Below are positions 6,656-14,727 of a DNA stretch of 28,974 bases, piece after piece (position 1 is the first letter of the stretch; each line of letters opens with the position of its first letter). Source of the stretch: JBEKYD01 sp049509915 (lineage in GTDB: Bacteria; Acidobacteriota; Terriglobia; Bryobacterales; Bryobacteraceae). The DNA is taken from positions 1-28,974 of the forward strand of contig JBEKZL010000106.1 in NCBI GenBank assembly GCA_049509915.1. Reading direction: 5' to 3'. The position numbers and the translations under genes were made by a program. The notes beneath the pieces were generated by a model, which did no database searches, was not told the origin of the DNA, and saw only the letters and a program-made list of their open reading frames with translations.

Positions 6656-7228
6656 TCACTCCAAATCGGCCAGATCCTTCTCGATCTGGTCCTTATATTT
6701 CGACAGCGCCGGGTCGTCGATCTCGATCGTTCCCAGTTCGGGCAAGGGCCGCGGTCTGCGATATTTCCGAATAAACCACCACACCACCAGCAAACCGGCG
6801 GCGACGGCGGCGTAAGGCACCACCCATCCGGCGCTCGAAGGCGGGGCCAGGTAGATGCCCGGGCCGTACTCGCGCACAAAGGCGTCGATGATCTGCTGGT
6901 CGCTCATGCCCACCGCCTGCATGCGGGCGATGCGCTCCTTGGCCGGCTTCGAAAACCCGCACTCGAGCATGCTGCAGGTAGCTACCGAATCCTTGCAGCC
7001 GCACTGGCAGGCTAGGCGCATGCCTACGCGGCGCGTGTCCAGGCTGGGCTTTTCCGCCGCGGTCTGCGCGAGGGCAGCCAGGGCCAAAAGCAGGGCCAAC
7101 ACGATCAGGTGGAGGTTGCCGGCGGGCAGGCCGTACCGCCTGCCCCACCAATGCACTAAGCCAGCCTGCGCCGGTTGGCAACCGGCGCGCAGGATACCAT
7201 CCTGCCCCACAGCCTTACGCTTTGACAT
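6656..7228 (-). CDS. ccmH: Cytochrome c maturation protein CcmH, CxCxC variant
   Basis: A 190-codon frame from ATG 7228, which lies inside the end of ccmF. The CcmH core is at residues 62-135: DTRRVGMRLACQCGCKDSVA, then C85 and C90, then the helical hairpin MQAVGMSDQQIIDAFVREYG and the GIYLAPP end, followed by a membrane helix (138-153). Classical CcmH carries LRCxxCQ, which reduces apocytochrome or CcmG. Here the site is C74-x-C76-x-C78. The first ~37 residues are translated palindromic repeat DNA. A signal-like helix (NLHLIVLALLLALAALAQ, 38-55) follows. The native start may be the GTG at 7156 or another codon close to that helix, so the N-terminus is uncertain. Confidence 0.85.
   Translation of the reverse strand: MSKRKAVGQDGILRAGCQPAQAGLVHWWGRRYGLPAGNLHLIVLALLLALAALAQTAAEKPSLDTRRVGMRLACQCGCKDSVATCSMLECGFSKPAKERIARMQAVGMSDQQIIDAFVREYGPGIYLAPPSSAGWVVPYAAVAAGLLVVWWFIRKYRRPRPLPELGTIEIDDPALSKYKDQIEKDLADLE
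7113..7211. repeat. Two palindromic repeat modules at the ccmF/ccmH junction
   Basis: On the plus strand two hairpin modules follow each other, each closed by CCTGCCCCAC: a GGGCAGGC...CGCCTGCCC stem (about 7123-7146) and a CGCCGGTTGGCAACCGGCG stem followed by GCAGGATACCATCCTGC (about 7170-7207). The same building blocks recur at 14876-14920, 15912-15956, 16943-16985 and 27343-27360. The stretch is read in frame as the CcmH N-terminus. Confidence 0.75.
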
Positions 7229-9221
7229 GCGCCTTCGCTACGCCCACCACGCTGGTGCGAGCGTACTGCATTTTCACTTTGCTGGGAACCAGGCAGATTA
7301 GCGTGCCGCCAATCAGGACGAGGCCGCCGAACCAGATCCAGAATACCAGCGGGTTCACGTAAGCCTGGATGATGGCACGCTGGTTATCGTCCGACATTCC
7401 GGCGAAATTCAGGTACAAATCTTCGTTGGGCCGCTGGCGGAGGCCGATCTCCGAGGTGCCTTGCCGGCTGGCCTTATAGAAGCGCTTTTCGGGTTCCAGA
7501 GTGCCCAGGTTCTCGCCATCCTTGCTCACCTGGATGATGGCCTTATGCCACTGGTATTGATCGTTTTCGCCCTGGTCCATGCGATTCATGTGCAGCGAAT
7601 AGTGGCCGATTTGCATAGTGTCGCCCTGGGCCATCTCGCGCGTATCGCTCAGGTTGAACGCCTTGCCGGTGATGCCGATGAAGATCAGCACAATCGCCAT
7701 GTGAACCAGGTAGCCACCGTAGCGGCGCGTGTTGCGATGGGTAAGCTCCACCACTGCGTGGGGAAGCGAAAATCCGCTTTTGGCGGCGATGGAGCGCGCG
7801 CCCTTGTAGAATTCCACGATCACGGTCAGCGCCACGAACAGGCAAAAACCGAACGAGATAAGCGCGTAGGGATGGCGCACGCCGGCAGCGAACAGCGCGA
7901 CTACCAGGACCACGGCGGCCAGCCCGGGCCATTGGAAATTCCGCCGCAGGCTCTCGCCCGAAGTGCGCCGCCATGCAAACAGCGGACCCACCCCGGTCAG
8001 GAACAACAGAAACAGGCCGATGGGCACCATCAGGCGGTTGAACCAATCGGCGTCGAGCGAAATCTGATCTCCGGAAACGGCTTCGGAAATCTTCGGGAAC
8101 AGCGTGCCCCACAGCACCGCGAAACAGCTCGCCAACAGAATCAGGTTGTTGAAAAGAAAGCTCGATTCTCGCGACACCACGGCTTCGAGCTGCGAATCGC
8201 TCTTCAGATAATCCAGCCGGTCCAGAATCAGGTAAATGGTGCCGGCAATGCCGATGGCGAGGAAGCTGACGAAGTACTTGCCGATATCGGACCGCGCGAA
8301 GGCGTGCACCGACTGCACCAGCCCGGACCGGGTCATCATCGTGCCCAGGATGCACAGGAAAAAGGTGGTTGAAACCAGCACGATGTTCCAGACCTTCATC
8401 ATGCCCTTCTTTTCCTGCATCATGACCGAATGCAAGAACGCGGTGCCGCTCAGCCAGGGCAGCAGGGAAGCGTTCTCCACCGGGTCCCAACCCCAGTAGC
8501 CGCCCCATCCCAGCACGTGGTAAGCCCAGGCCGCACCCAACATAATGCCGGTGCCCTGGAACAGCCAGGTGATCAGCGTCCATCGGCGGGTGGTATGAAT
8601 CCAGCCTTCGCCAGGCTGCCGGGTAATCAGCGAGCCGATGGCGAAGGCGAACGGCACGGCGAACCCCACGTAGCCCAGATACAGCATGGGCGGGTGAATG
8701 GCCATAGCCGGGTATTGCAGCAGCGGGCTCAGGCCACTGCCGTCCGGAACCGACGTTATGAGCTTATCCACGGCCAGCATCTTGAAGGGGTTGGCCACGA
8801 AATTATTCATCAGCAGGAAGAAGGTCTGGACCGCAGACAGCACCGCCACGACGTAGGGCATCATGTCGCGGTGCTTGCGGCGATTGGTAAACACCACCAC
8901 GGCGGCGTAGGTAGCCAGCAGCCAACTCCAGAACATGAGCGAGCCTTCCTGCCCGCTCCACCAGGCGGCGAACTTATATACCGTCGGCAGGGTTCGATTG
9001 CTATGCTCGGCCACGTAAGCGAAGCGGAAATCGTTGGTCAGCAGCGCGTGCAGCAAAACCGCGGAGGCCAGGGTTATGAGGACCCAGACCGAGTAAACCG
9101 CCCTGCGGCCACTAGCGATCAGAAACGGTTTGTTATTGATGCGGCCGGCCACGGAAGCCACGGCGGCATAAATCGCCACCGCGAAGGCCAAGAGAATGGC
9201 CAGGGATCCGAAATTCTCCAT
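7215..9221 (-). CDS. ccmF: Cytochrome c heme lyase subunit CcmF
   Basis: A 668-aa polytopic membrane protein, full length for CcmF, which attaches heme from holo-CcmE to apocytochrome c together with CcmH/CcmI. The heme-handling WWD motif is intact (WGGYWGWDPVENASLLPWL, residues 238-256). Flanking histidines are present (AIHPPMLYLGYVG at 174-186; YHVLG at 234-238). Other CcmF landmarks are AAWWSGQEGSLMFW (85-98), TMMTRSGLVQSVHAF, and the C-terminal periplasmic loop with NLSDTREMAQGD and LEPEKRFYKA. ATG 9221 lies ten bases after the ccmE stop, with an AAGGTGGGAT ribosome binding site. Confidence 0.96.
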   Translation of the reverse strand: MENFGSLAILLAFAVAIYAAVASVAGRINNKPFLIASGRRAVYSVWVLITLASAVLLHALLTNDFRFAYVAEHSNRTLPTVYKFAAWWSGQEGSLMFWSWLLATYAAVVVFTNRRKHRDMMPYVVAVLSAVQTFFLLMNNFVANPFKMLAVDKLITSVPDGSGLSPLLQYPAMAIHPPMLYLGYVGFAVPFAFAIGSLITRQPGEGWIHTTRRWTLITWLFQGTGIMLGAAWAYHVLGWGGYWGWDPVENASLLPWLSGTAFLHSVMMQEKKGMMKVWNIVLVSTTFFLCILGTMMTRSGLVQSVHAFARSDIGKYFVSFLAIGIAGTIYLILDRLDYLKSDSQLEAVVSRESSFLFNNLILLASCFAVLWGTLFPKISEAVSGDQISLDADWFNRLMVPIGLFLLFLTGVGPLFAWRRTSGESLRRNFQWPGLAAVVLVVALFAAGVRHPYALISFGFCLFVALTVIVEFYKGARSIAAKSGFSLPHAVVELTHRNTRRYGGYLVHMAIVLIFIGITGKAFNLSDTREMAQGDTMQIGHYSLHMNRMDQGENDQYQWHKAIIQVSKDGENLGTLEPEKRFYKASRQGTSEIGLRQRPNEDLYLNFAGMSDDNQRAIIQAYVNPLVFWIWFGGLVLIGGTLICLVPSKVKMQYARTSVVGVAKAHVKA

Positions 9222-9230
9222 ATCCCACCT

Positions 9231-9677
9231 TTATAAGCTGGCTTTGGTCCCGCTGTTGATGTTGGGAAGCGCCTGGCCCGGTTTCAGGCTCGGCTTAGCC
9301 TCGTATTTGGAGGCGCATTTGGCTTGAATGTTGGTGGCGTGAAAAGTCCCGTCCCGGTCCATTTTGCCCTCGGCCAAAGCCTGGGCGCCATCGCGGAAGG
9401 TGTCCGGCAACGGATCTAGCCCGCTGTAGACCACTTTCAGGTCCTGCTTGTCCTGCTTCAGCACGAAGAGTACCTGCTTGCCGCGATGCTGAATGGACCC
9501 GTCGGCCACGTCCCCGCCAACCCGCAGCCGTTGTCCGTAAGCCCGGTCCCCCATTTGGCCGAGCTCGGCAACCGTCTTGTAGTAGGTCTTGCTGCCGCCG
9601 GAACCCGCCATGGCGAGCCACACCATCACTGCCAGAATAATGGCGATCAGAATAGCGAACTTGCCGTATTTCTTCAT
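9231..9677 (-). CDS. ccmE: Heme chaperone CcmE, CxxxY type
   Basis: A 148-aa protein with one N-terminal membrane anchor (residues 7-24) and a periplasmic OB-fold domain: LRVGGDVADGSI, VLFVLKQDKQDLKVVYSG, PDTFRDGAQALAEGKMDRDG and FHATNIQAKCASKYEAK. Classical CcmE binds heme covalently through the His of HxxxY. Here the position is C121 with Y125 (CASKY). CxxxY CcmE proteins are known from archaea and Desulfovibrio, so this is a recognised variant and not a mutation. The start ATG 9677 has an AGAGGGA ribosome binding site. It is the first gene of the operon running left. Confidence 0.93.
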   Translation of the reverse strand: MKKYGKFAILIAIILAVMVWLAMAGSGGSKTYYKTVAELGQMGDRAYGQRLRVGGDVADGSIQHRGKQVLFVLKQDKQDLKVVYSGLDPLPDTFRDGAQALAEGKMDRDGTFHATNIQAKCASKYEAKPSLKPGQALPNINSGTKASL

Positions 9678-9696
9678 CCGATCCCTCTAAAGTCAC

Positions 9697-9724
9697 AGTA
9701 TAACCCCAAAGTAAACCTCGATAA
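9697..9724 (-). promoter_or_regulatory. Candidate promoter of the ccm operon
   Basis: TATACT (9697-9702) lies about 20 bases upstream of the ccmE start. A weak -35-like TTATCG (9719-9724) sits 16 bases before it. The intergenic region to the divergent gene at 9835 is AT-richer than its surroundings. The -10 is good, the -35 poor. Confidence 0.35.
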
Positions 9725-9834
9725 TCGGGTGTTTTTGGTTCTTTTGTGGGGATATGCAACACCCCCCATTTTGGCAGATGGGGCCGGTTGGCCTCCACCG
9801 TGTGAGAAAATAAGCGGCTGACGTCTCGTGCCCC

Positions 9835-11079
9835 ATGCCGGTCGATCTCTTGCATCAAACCGCGATTCGGTGGAACGATCCGGATCCCAAGTATGTGCCA
9901 TTGCTCCGCGAGGGTGGCATCACGGCTGTTTTGACTTCTCCCAACGAGGGTTTCGAGAAGGCCTGCGCGGCGGCGCACATTCACGTGATTCACGACGACG
10001 AGGTGCGGTTCGTGAGCCTTGCCGACGCCTCGAAGGCGGACTCCAGCCGGGCCGTGGCCTTTCGCGCGGGATTGTGGCCGGGCGTGCATGCAGGGGATCC
10101 GACGGAGGCCTCGGCCACGCGCGGCGTGTGGATCGATCAGAACTGCTACCTGGTCGAATGCCTGCGCGCGTTGTATCCGAAGGTTCCGCCGGTGTTAGGG
10201 TACCTGCCTAACAAAGAAGCCGGTGTGCCGCCGGAGCGCTCGGTGCCGTTCCATACGCTGGAACTGGCGCTGGCCGAAGCCTGGATGTGCGGCGGCAACT
10301 TCGTCATGGCGCTGGAGGAGTGGTTCCGGAAGTCGCTGTTGAAAGGCGCGGACGACGCCCTGGCGGCCTGGCGCAAAATCGGGCGCACGGCGGCCTGGCT
10401 GCGGGAGAACCCCGCGGTGTTCGGCCAGCCGGTACAGCGCAATATTACCGTGCTGATCGAAAACAAGGACGATCTCCTCGAGATCGCCAACCTGGCTTAC
10501 CGGCACAACGTCTCGCCGGCGGTGGTGCCGGCGGCTAACCCGCCGGCGCCCGACCCGGCGCGGTGCCTGGAGTTGGTGGCCGTGGGGATTGAAACACCCG
10601 CGGCGGACGCGCGGCGCCGAATCCTGGCCAATGCCGAGGCGGGGACGACCCTGGTTGTGGACGCACCGGGCGCCCAGGCCTGGTGGCGCGCGGCGGGATT
10701 GAAGCATCTGAGAGAAGATCCCGACCGCGACTACTATTCGCTGGGCAAGGGGCAGGTGGTGGCGTATAAAGAGCCCGTGCTCGATCCGTCAGACCTGGCT
10801 TTCGACATGATCGATTACGTCACCGAGAAACGGCGGGCTACGCGCGTCTTCAACTGCAACGCCGCGGTGGCGATGGCCGGCCGGGCGGTGCTCTACCTCC
10901 TCAACTACGGGCGACCTCAGGAACTGCCTGTGTTAGCCCGCATTCAAGGCAGTTTCACCAAGGCGACGCTGCTGCGGCCGGAAGCCGCGCCACAAGCGGT
11001 GAAGATATCCCGGCGGGGCACCAGTTCGGAGGTCACGCTTCCCCAACTGGAGCGTGCCGCCGTCGTGATTTTCGGGTAA
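9835..11079 (+). CDS. Conserved protein of unknown function, possibly related to glycoside hydrolases
   Basis: A 414-aa soluble protein without signal peptide or membrane helix. The first ~310 residues alternate strands and helices in a way that suggests a TIM barrel (for example YVPLLREGGITAVLTSPN, LYPKVPPVLGYLPNK, FHTLELALAEAWMCGGNFVM). The last ~60 residues (VLYLLNYGRPQELPVLARIQ and after) resemble the C-terminal beta-sandwich of beta-galactosidase-trimer-like hydrolases. I do not recognise the family with certainty, and no catalytic Glu/Asp pair can be assigned. Start ATG 9835 has no strong ribosome binding site. The DUF362 gene follows after 28 bases, so the two are probably co-transcribed. 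Confidence 0.8.
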   Translation: MPVDLLHQTAIRWNDPDPKYVPLLREGGITAVLTSPNEGFEKACAAAHIHVIHDDEVRFVSLADASKADSSRAVAFRAGLWPGVHAGDPTEASATRGVWIDQNCYLVECLRALYPKVPPVLGYLPNKEAGVPPERSVPFHTLELALAEAWMCGGNFVMALEEWFRKSLLKGADDALAAWRKIGRTAAWLRENPAVFGQPVQRNITVLIENKDDLLEIANLAYRHNVSPAVVPAANPPAPDPARCLELVAVGIETPAADARRRILANAEAGTTLVVDAPGAQAWWRAAGLKHLREDPDRDYYSLGKGQVVAYKEPVLDPSDLAFDMIDYVTEKRRATRVFNCNAAVAMAGRAVLYLLNYGRPQELPVLARIQGSFTKATLLRPEAAPQAVKISRRGTSSEVTLPQLERAAVVIFG

Positions 11080-11107
11080 GATCGGCATAAGTGTAAGGAG
11101 GGATTCC

Positions 11108-12394
11108 ATGGTGAACAGGAGAGATTTTCTTCGTTTTGGCGCTTTGGCTGCATGCGGGACGGTTCCCGGACTGAGACTGGCCGAAGCCGCACCGGTGAGC
11201 CGCGCCTATTTCGGACTGCATCCCCTGATCGAGCGGAACCCCAAGGCCGTTTTCATCCGGCGCACCCATGTCGCCAACAAGATGGACGGGCCGGCCAAAC
11301 TCCGCGAGGGGCTTGCCCTTTCGCGCCAGATTTTCGTGCCGATGGACAAGCCGGGCATCCCGCTCACCCACCGGATCGTGCTGAAGCCGAACGCCACCGG
11401 CGTCTACGACCGGCGGCGCGCGCTGGCCGATAACTGGGGCGTGGGCACGGACCCGCAATTCTACGAAGGCATGGTCACGGGGTTGCAGGAACTGGGCCTG
11501 AAGCGGTTTCACTTCGTGGAGTCGACCGGCTACGACACCTGGGAGATCCGCGGCTTCAACGATATCAACGAACGGCTGGGCGTGGAGATCGGCGAGCCGC
11601 TACGGCGTCCCAAGCACCTGCGCGACGGCTACGCCGTCAATTGGGCCAAGGTACCTGACGGCGTGGTATTCCAGCGCATTCCGCACTACGCGCCGGTGGG
11701 CGAGCCCGATACCTGGATTCTGGACATCGCCAAGTGGAAGGCCCACTCCATGTGCCTGACGCAGTCGGTCAAGAACATGCAGGGCCTGGTGGTGCACCCG
11801 TTTACACAATTTTGCGGCGGCTGGCCCAGTATCAAGACCAACCCGGTGGTGACGGCCGATGTGAACCCACGGGTCGAACCGCTCGTGAACGACTTTTTCG
11901 CCCGGCACCTAAAGGCGAATTTCAACCGGTACGACTCCGTGGCCACCGCCAGCGACCGCGGACTGAGCCCCATGGACCAGGAAATCTGGGCGCACAAGAC
12001 CTGCGACAACCTGAGCACGGTGTGGCCGGGGCTGGCCATGATCGAAGCCATTTTCGGACGCGACGGCGACGGCTTCAACATCGGCGAGGATCACATGGCT
12101 AACATGGTCATGTTCAGCAAACACCCCTTCCTCCTGGACGTGGTCGGGCTCTATCTGGGCGGGCACGAGCCGGGGAACGTTCACCTGTATCGCATCGCCA
12201 AGGAGCGCGGCTTAACCGCCACGTTCAATCCCTGGGAGATCCAGATCTTCGAGTGGACGGACCAGGGCCCGGTGGAACGGAAACTGAGCGACTTTCCACG
12301 CGTCCCGCTCAAGACCATCTATCTCACCCGCAGGGGCGAAGCGGATCTGCACATGGTGAATGAGCCGTTCGACTACGACAAACACAAGGTCTGA
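11108..12394 (+). CDS. Tat-exported DUF362 family protein
   Basis: A 428-aa protein with a twin-arginine signal (VNRRDFLRFGALAACG, residues 2-17; cleavage after about residue 28). The body shows the DUF362 pattern: HRIVLKPNATG (a lysine near the start of the fold), a GVGTDPQFYEGMVTGLQELG helix and the signature IAKWKAHSMCLTQSVKNMQG (about 210-230), then the HPFLLDVVGLYLGGHEPGN region near the end. Many DUF362 proteins carry a 2[4Fe-4S] ferredoxin module, but none is seen here; the cysteines are scattered. Tat export implies folding, perhaps with a cofactor, before transport. AAGGAGG lies seven bases before ATG 11108. Biochemical role unknown. Confidence 0.85.
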   Translation: MVNRRDFLRFGALAACGTVPGLRLAEAAPVSRAYFGLHPLIERNPKAVFIRRTHVANKMDGPAKLREGLALSRQIFVPMDKPGIPLTHRIVLKPNATGVYDRRRALADNWGVGTDPQFYEGMVTGLQELGLKRFHFVESTGYDTWEIRGFNDINERLGVEIGEPLRRPKHLRDGYAVNWAKVPDGVVFQRIPHYAPVGEPDTWILDIAKWKAHSMCLTQSVKNMQGLVVHPFTQFCGGWPSIKTNPVVTADVNPRVEPLVNDFFARHLKANFNRYDSVATASDRGLSPMDQEIWAHKTCDNLSTVWPGLAMIEAIFGRDGDGFNIGEDHMANMVMFSKHPFLLDVVGLYLGGHEPGNVHLYRIAKERGLTATFNPWEIQIFEWTDQGPVERKLSDFPRVPLKTIYLTRRGEADLHMVNEPFDYDKHKV

Positions 12395-12396
12395 GG

Positions 12397-12470
12397 CAAC
12401 CGCTCCCTGGCGGTCGCGGGTCGGTAAGTGGTTGCAACCGTAACCGAGCCGCGGCCGCCAGGGAGCGGTT
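12397..12470. repeat. Inverted repeat between convergent genes, possible bidirectional terminator
   Basis: Arms of 22 bp with a single mismatch (AACCGCTCCCTGGCGGTCGC... and its complement ...CCGCCAGGGAGCGGTT) enclose a ~29-base loop. TTTT follows on the plus strand. It lies between the ends of the DUF362 and ridA genes and could terminate both. The same arm sequence occurs at 27240-27266 and 27303-27320/27452-27462, so it is also a dispersed repeat. Confidence 0.7.
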
Positions 12471-12491
12471 TTACAGCAGCGGGACGAGCCC

Positions 12492-12959
12492 TTAGATGTA
12501 GGCGATGACGTCGATTTCAACCAACGAATTGCCTGGAATTCCGCCGGCCGCGGCAATGGTGGTACGCACCGGCGGTTCCGAGCCGAAGCGGCCTTGAAAG
12601 GTTTCGTTCATGCCGGCATAGTCTTTCAAGTCGTTCAGAAAAACGCTGCACTTCAGGACTTTTTCCATGGAAGATCCGGCGCTCTCCAGTTGCTCCTGGA
12701 TAGTATCGAGCACATGCTTGGTATGGGCCTTGATATCGCCTTCGAAATGCGCTCCGACACCGGCGATGAAGAGCAGATTGCCGTAGGCGACGGTGCTGTT
12801 GAACAGCGGCGTTTTGTCCGGCTTCTTACCGTTCCTGTATAGGACCTTCTTGGTGGGTTTTTCAGTCTGAGCCGCGGCGGGCCCGGCGACAGCCACGGCC
12901 GCCGCGGCGGTGGTGGCAACCCCGCCTCCCAGGAAACTTCGTCGATTCGTCTGTTTCAT
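12492..12959 (-). CDS. Tat-exported RidA/YjgF family protein
   Basis: A 155-aa protein: a twin-arginine signal (NRRSFLGGGVATTAAAAVAV, residues 5-24, ending GPAAAQ at about 31), then a complete RidA domain of about 120 aa. Family marks are FNSTVAYGNLLFIAGVGAHF, HTKHVLDTIQEQLESAGSSM, VLKCSVFLNDLKDYAGMNE, and the catalytic region PPVRTTIAAAGGIPGNSLVE with the conserved Arg that binds the substrate carboxylate and the Glu near the C-terminus. RidA hydrolyses reactive enamine/imine intermediates released by PLP enzymes and is normally cytosolic; export is unusual. The gene starts 15 bases after the SelA-like gene, with an AGGAAGAGAGAGG leader, so the two form an operon. Confidence 0.92.
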   Translation of the reverse strand: MKQTNRRSFLGGGVATTAAAAVAVAGPAAAQTEKPTKKVLYRNGKKPDKTPLFNSTVAYGNLLFIAGVGAHFEGDIKAHTKHVLDTIQEQLESAGSSMEKVLKCSVFLNDLKDYAGMNETFQGRFGSEPPVRTTIAAAGGIPGNSLVEIDVIAYI

Positions 12960-12974
12960 AGCCTCTCTCTTCCT

Positions 12975-14606
12975 TTACCCGCGCCGTTCGGCGCTGGTCC
13001 GGTACTGGTGCTTTTCCGCGGTCCAGCGGGCCTGGCCATATTCGCCCAGTTCCACGGTACCCGACATCCTGCCGCCCTCGGCAGCGCCGGAGAACTCAAA
13101 AAAGACGCGCGTGCCGTCGGTAGGGAGGGAACTCCGGAAGCGCACGGTATTGGCGGCAACCGTGCCGGTGAGTTCTCCGGAAGCGAACTCGCCCTGGTGG
13201 GTCCCCACAAGTTTGGCGCCGTCCTGCTCCAGCATTAGAGTATGGTTGGCCGAACCGTGAACAAAATCCAGATGCAACTCCCACTGCCCGGCAAGGGCAG
13301 CGGGCGGGCCTGACGGCGGGGATGGAGGATTCTCCATTTTCGGCGGATTCGCCAGCAGCGCGTAGAGACGATCGGCCACCACCTTTTCATCGCCTGGCAT
13401 CATCTGGTAGGGAACGATGGAAACCGAACTGGCCATATTCGCCGGGCGCGCACCGCGGGCCCCGGCGACAACAATGCGCGGGTCGGTATCGAGGACGATC
13501 TTGGCGACTTCCTGGCCGGTGATACCGAGTTTGGCTCCATCCCACTCGATGCGTAATTCCGGGGTACGGTTGGAGAGGTCCGCCGAGGGCTGGCGGACGT
13601 TGGTGGCGACGCCGTCAACCCGCTTGACGCTGGTGGCGATGTGGTCGAGCCAGGCTTCCCACTGGGCCCATTCGGCCTTATGATCGCGCTTGACCCACAT
13701 TTCCACGGCGGCCAACATCCCCATGATTTCTTCCTTGCCGACTTTCACGGAGCGGCCGAAAGCGTGGTGCGGGGCACTGTTGATCCAGGCTCCCCGGAGC
13801 AGGCTTTTGTCGCCCAGCAGAAGGCCGGCGGCCTGGGGACCGCGGATGCATTTGCCGCCGCTATAGGCCACGGCGCTCGCGCCGCGATCGAGGTGAACAT
13901 TGGGCTTGAGGGTGAGAATCTCGGCCGCGGCATCGACCAGCACGGGAACATTCTTGCGCCTGGCCACCTCGGCCACCACGCGGGTCCCGAGCGGGCCGTC
14001 GTCGCCCGGTCCGCCGAGGATGTAGACCAGGGCCGTGCGTTCGTTGAAAGCGGCTTCGAGTTCGGAGGGGTCGTGTACGATCACCAGTTTGACGCCGAGC
14101 ATGCGGATGGCGTGGTCGTAGACATTGTGCGAATAGGCGGGCAGGATGGCTTCATTCTTGAGCCCGGCGAGGGTGGGAAGCCGCTGCATGCGCTCCGGAT
14201 TGCCGCCGGCGATACAGGAAGCGGTGAAGTGAGTGATGGCGGCGCAACAACCGGCGGTCACGATTCCCCACTCGGCGCCGGTGATCTCGGCCAGGCGCGC
14301 GCCAACGCCATCCATCAGCTCATCCATGTTGACGAAGCTGCGCGAGGCCTGATCCATGGTGCGCTTGACTTCGGGAAGCGTCTCGGAGCCGGTAATGATG
14401 GTGAAGGTGCCACGGGCATTGATGAGGGGCCGTACGCCAATGGAGCGGTACATATCGGCGCCAATAATCAGGGGCGCCGCCACCGCCCGCCGCACGCTTC
14501 CCCCCAACGCCTGCATGGCCGCCAGCAATCCGCCCTGCCGGAACAGGTCCCGGCGGCTGTGACCAGCCCAGGGTTGTTTGATGTCTTGCCAGAACGTCTG
14601 TGACAT
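12975..14606 (-). CDS. Tat-exported SelA-like PLP-dependent enzyme with a C-terminal beta-rich domain
   Basis: A 543-aa protein from ATG 14606 (GGAGAGGAG upstream). Residues 15-45 are a Tat signal (HSRRDLFRQGGLLAAMQAL). Residues 50-425 are a fold-type I PLP enzyme of the SelA/D-glucosaminate-6-phosphate ammonia-lyase (DgaE) group: RPLINARGTFTIITGSETLP, SFVNMDELMDGVGARLAEIT, the cofactor aspartate in VPVLVDAAAEIL (D225) and the Schiff-base lysine K252 in YSGGKCIRGPQAAGLLLG. A Pro-rich linker (427-436) leads to a ~95-aa beta-rich domain (GQWELHLDFVHGSANHTLML ... ARWTAEKH). It is unlikely to be a selenocysteine synthase because of its export and missing tRNA-binding N-terminal domain. A beta-eliminating or deaminating activity is more likely; the substrate is unknown. 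Confidence 0.88.
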   Translation of the reverse strand: MSQTFWQDIKQPWAGHSRRDLFRQGGLLAAMQALGGSVRRAVAAPLIIGADMYRSIGVRPLINARGTFTIITGSETLPEVKRTMDQASRSFVNMDELMDGVGARLAEITGAEWGIVTAGCCAAITHFTASCIAGGNPERMQRLPTLAGLKNEAILPAYSHNVYDHAIRMLGVKLVIVHDPSELEAAFNERTALVYILGGPGDDGPLGTRVVAEVARRKNVPVLVDAAAEILTLKPNVHLDRGASAVAYSGGKCIRGPQAAGLLLGDKSLLRGAWINSAPHHAFGRSVKVGKEEIMGMLAAVEMWVKRDHKAEWAQWEAWLDHIATSVKRVDGVATNVRQPSADLSNRTPELRIEWDGAKLGITGQEVAKIVLDTDPRIVVAGARGARPANMASSVSIVPYQMMPGDEKVVADRLYALLANPPKMENPPSPPSGPPAALAGQWELHLDFVHGSANHTLMLEQDGAKLVGTHQGEFASGELTGTVAANTVRFRSSLPTDGTRVFFEFSGAAEGGRMSGTVELGEYGQARWTAEKHQYRTSAERRG

Positions 14607-14727
14607 AGCTACTATTCTCCTCTCCTTGGCGAAGCCGGTGCGGCGCTTCCTGGCGGCACGTCGCCATCCCCTCGCGCGCGAATTCCCGCGCTGTCCGCCG
14701 GCCGGTTGGGACTCGGCCATCAACGGT

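Noticed and set aside
7461..8372. A 303-codon plus-strand frame inside ccmF
   Set aside because: Antisense to CcmF, which is certain; Gln/His/Ala-rich composition is typical of antisense to membrane proteins.
13641..14603. A 320-codon open frame on the plus strand opposite the SelA-like gene
   Set aside because: It is antisense to a well-recognised gene, rich in His/Gly/Asp as expected of a GC-rich shadow frame, and has no family resemblance.
12975..14606. SelA, selenocysteine synthase
   Set aside because: The Tat signal, missing tRNA-binding N-terminal domain and extra C-terminal domain do not fit; no selB or selC is nearby.
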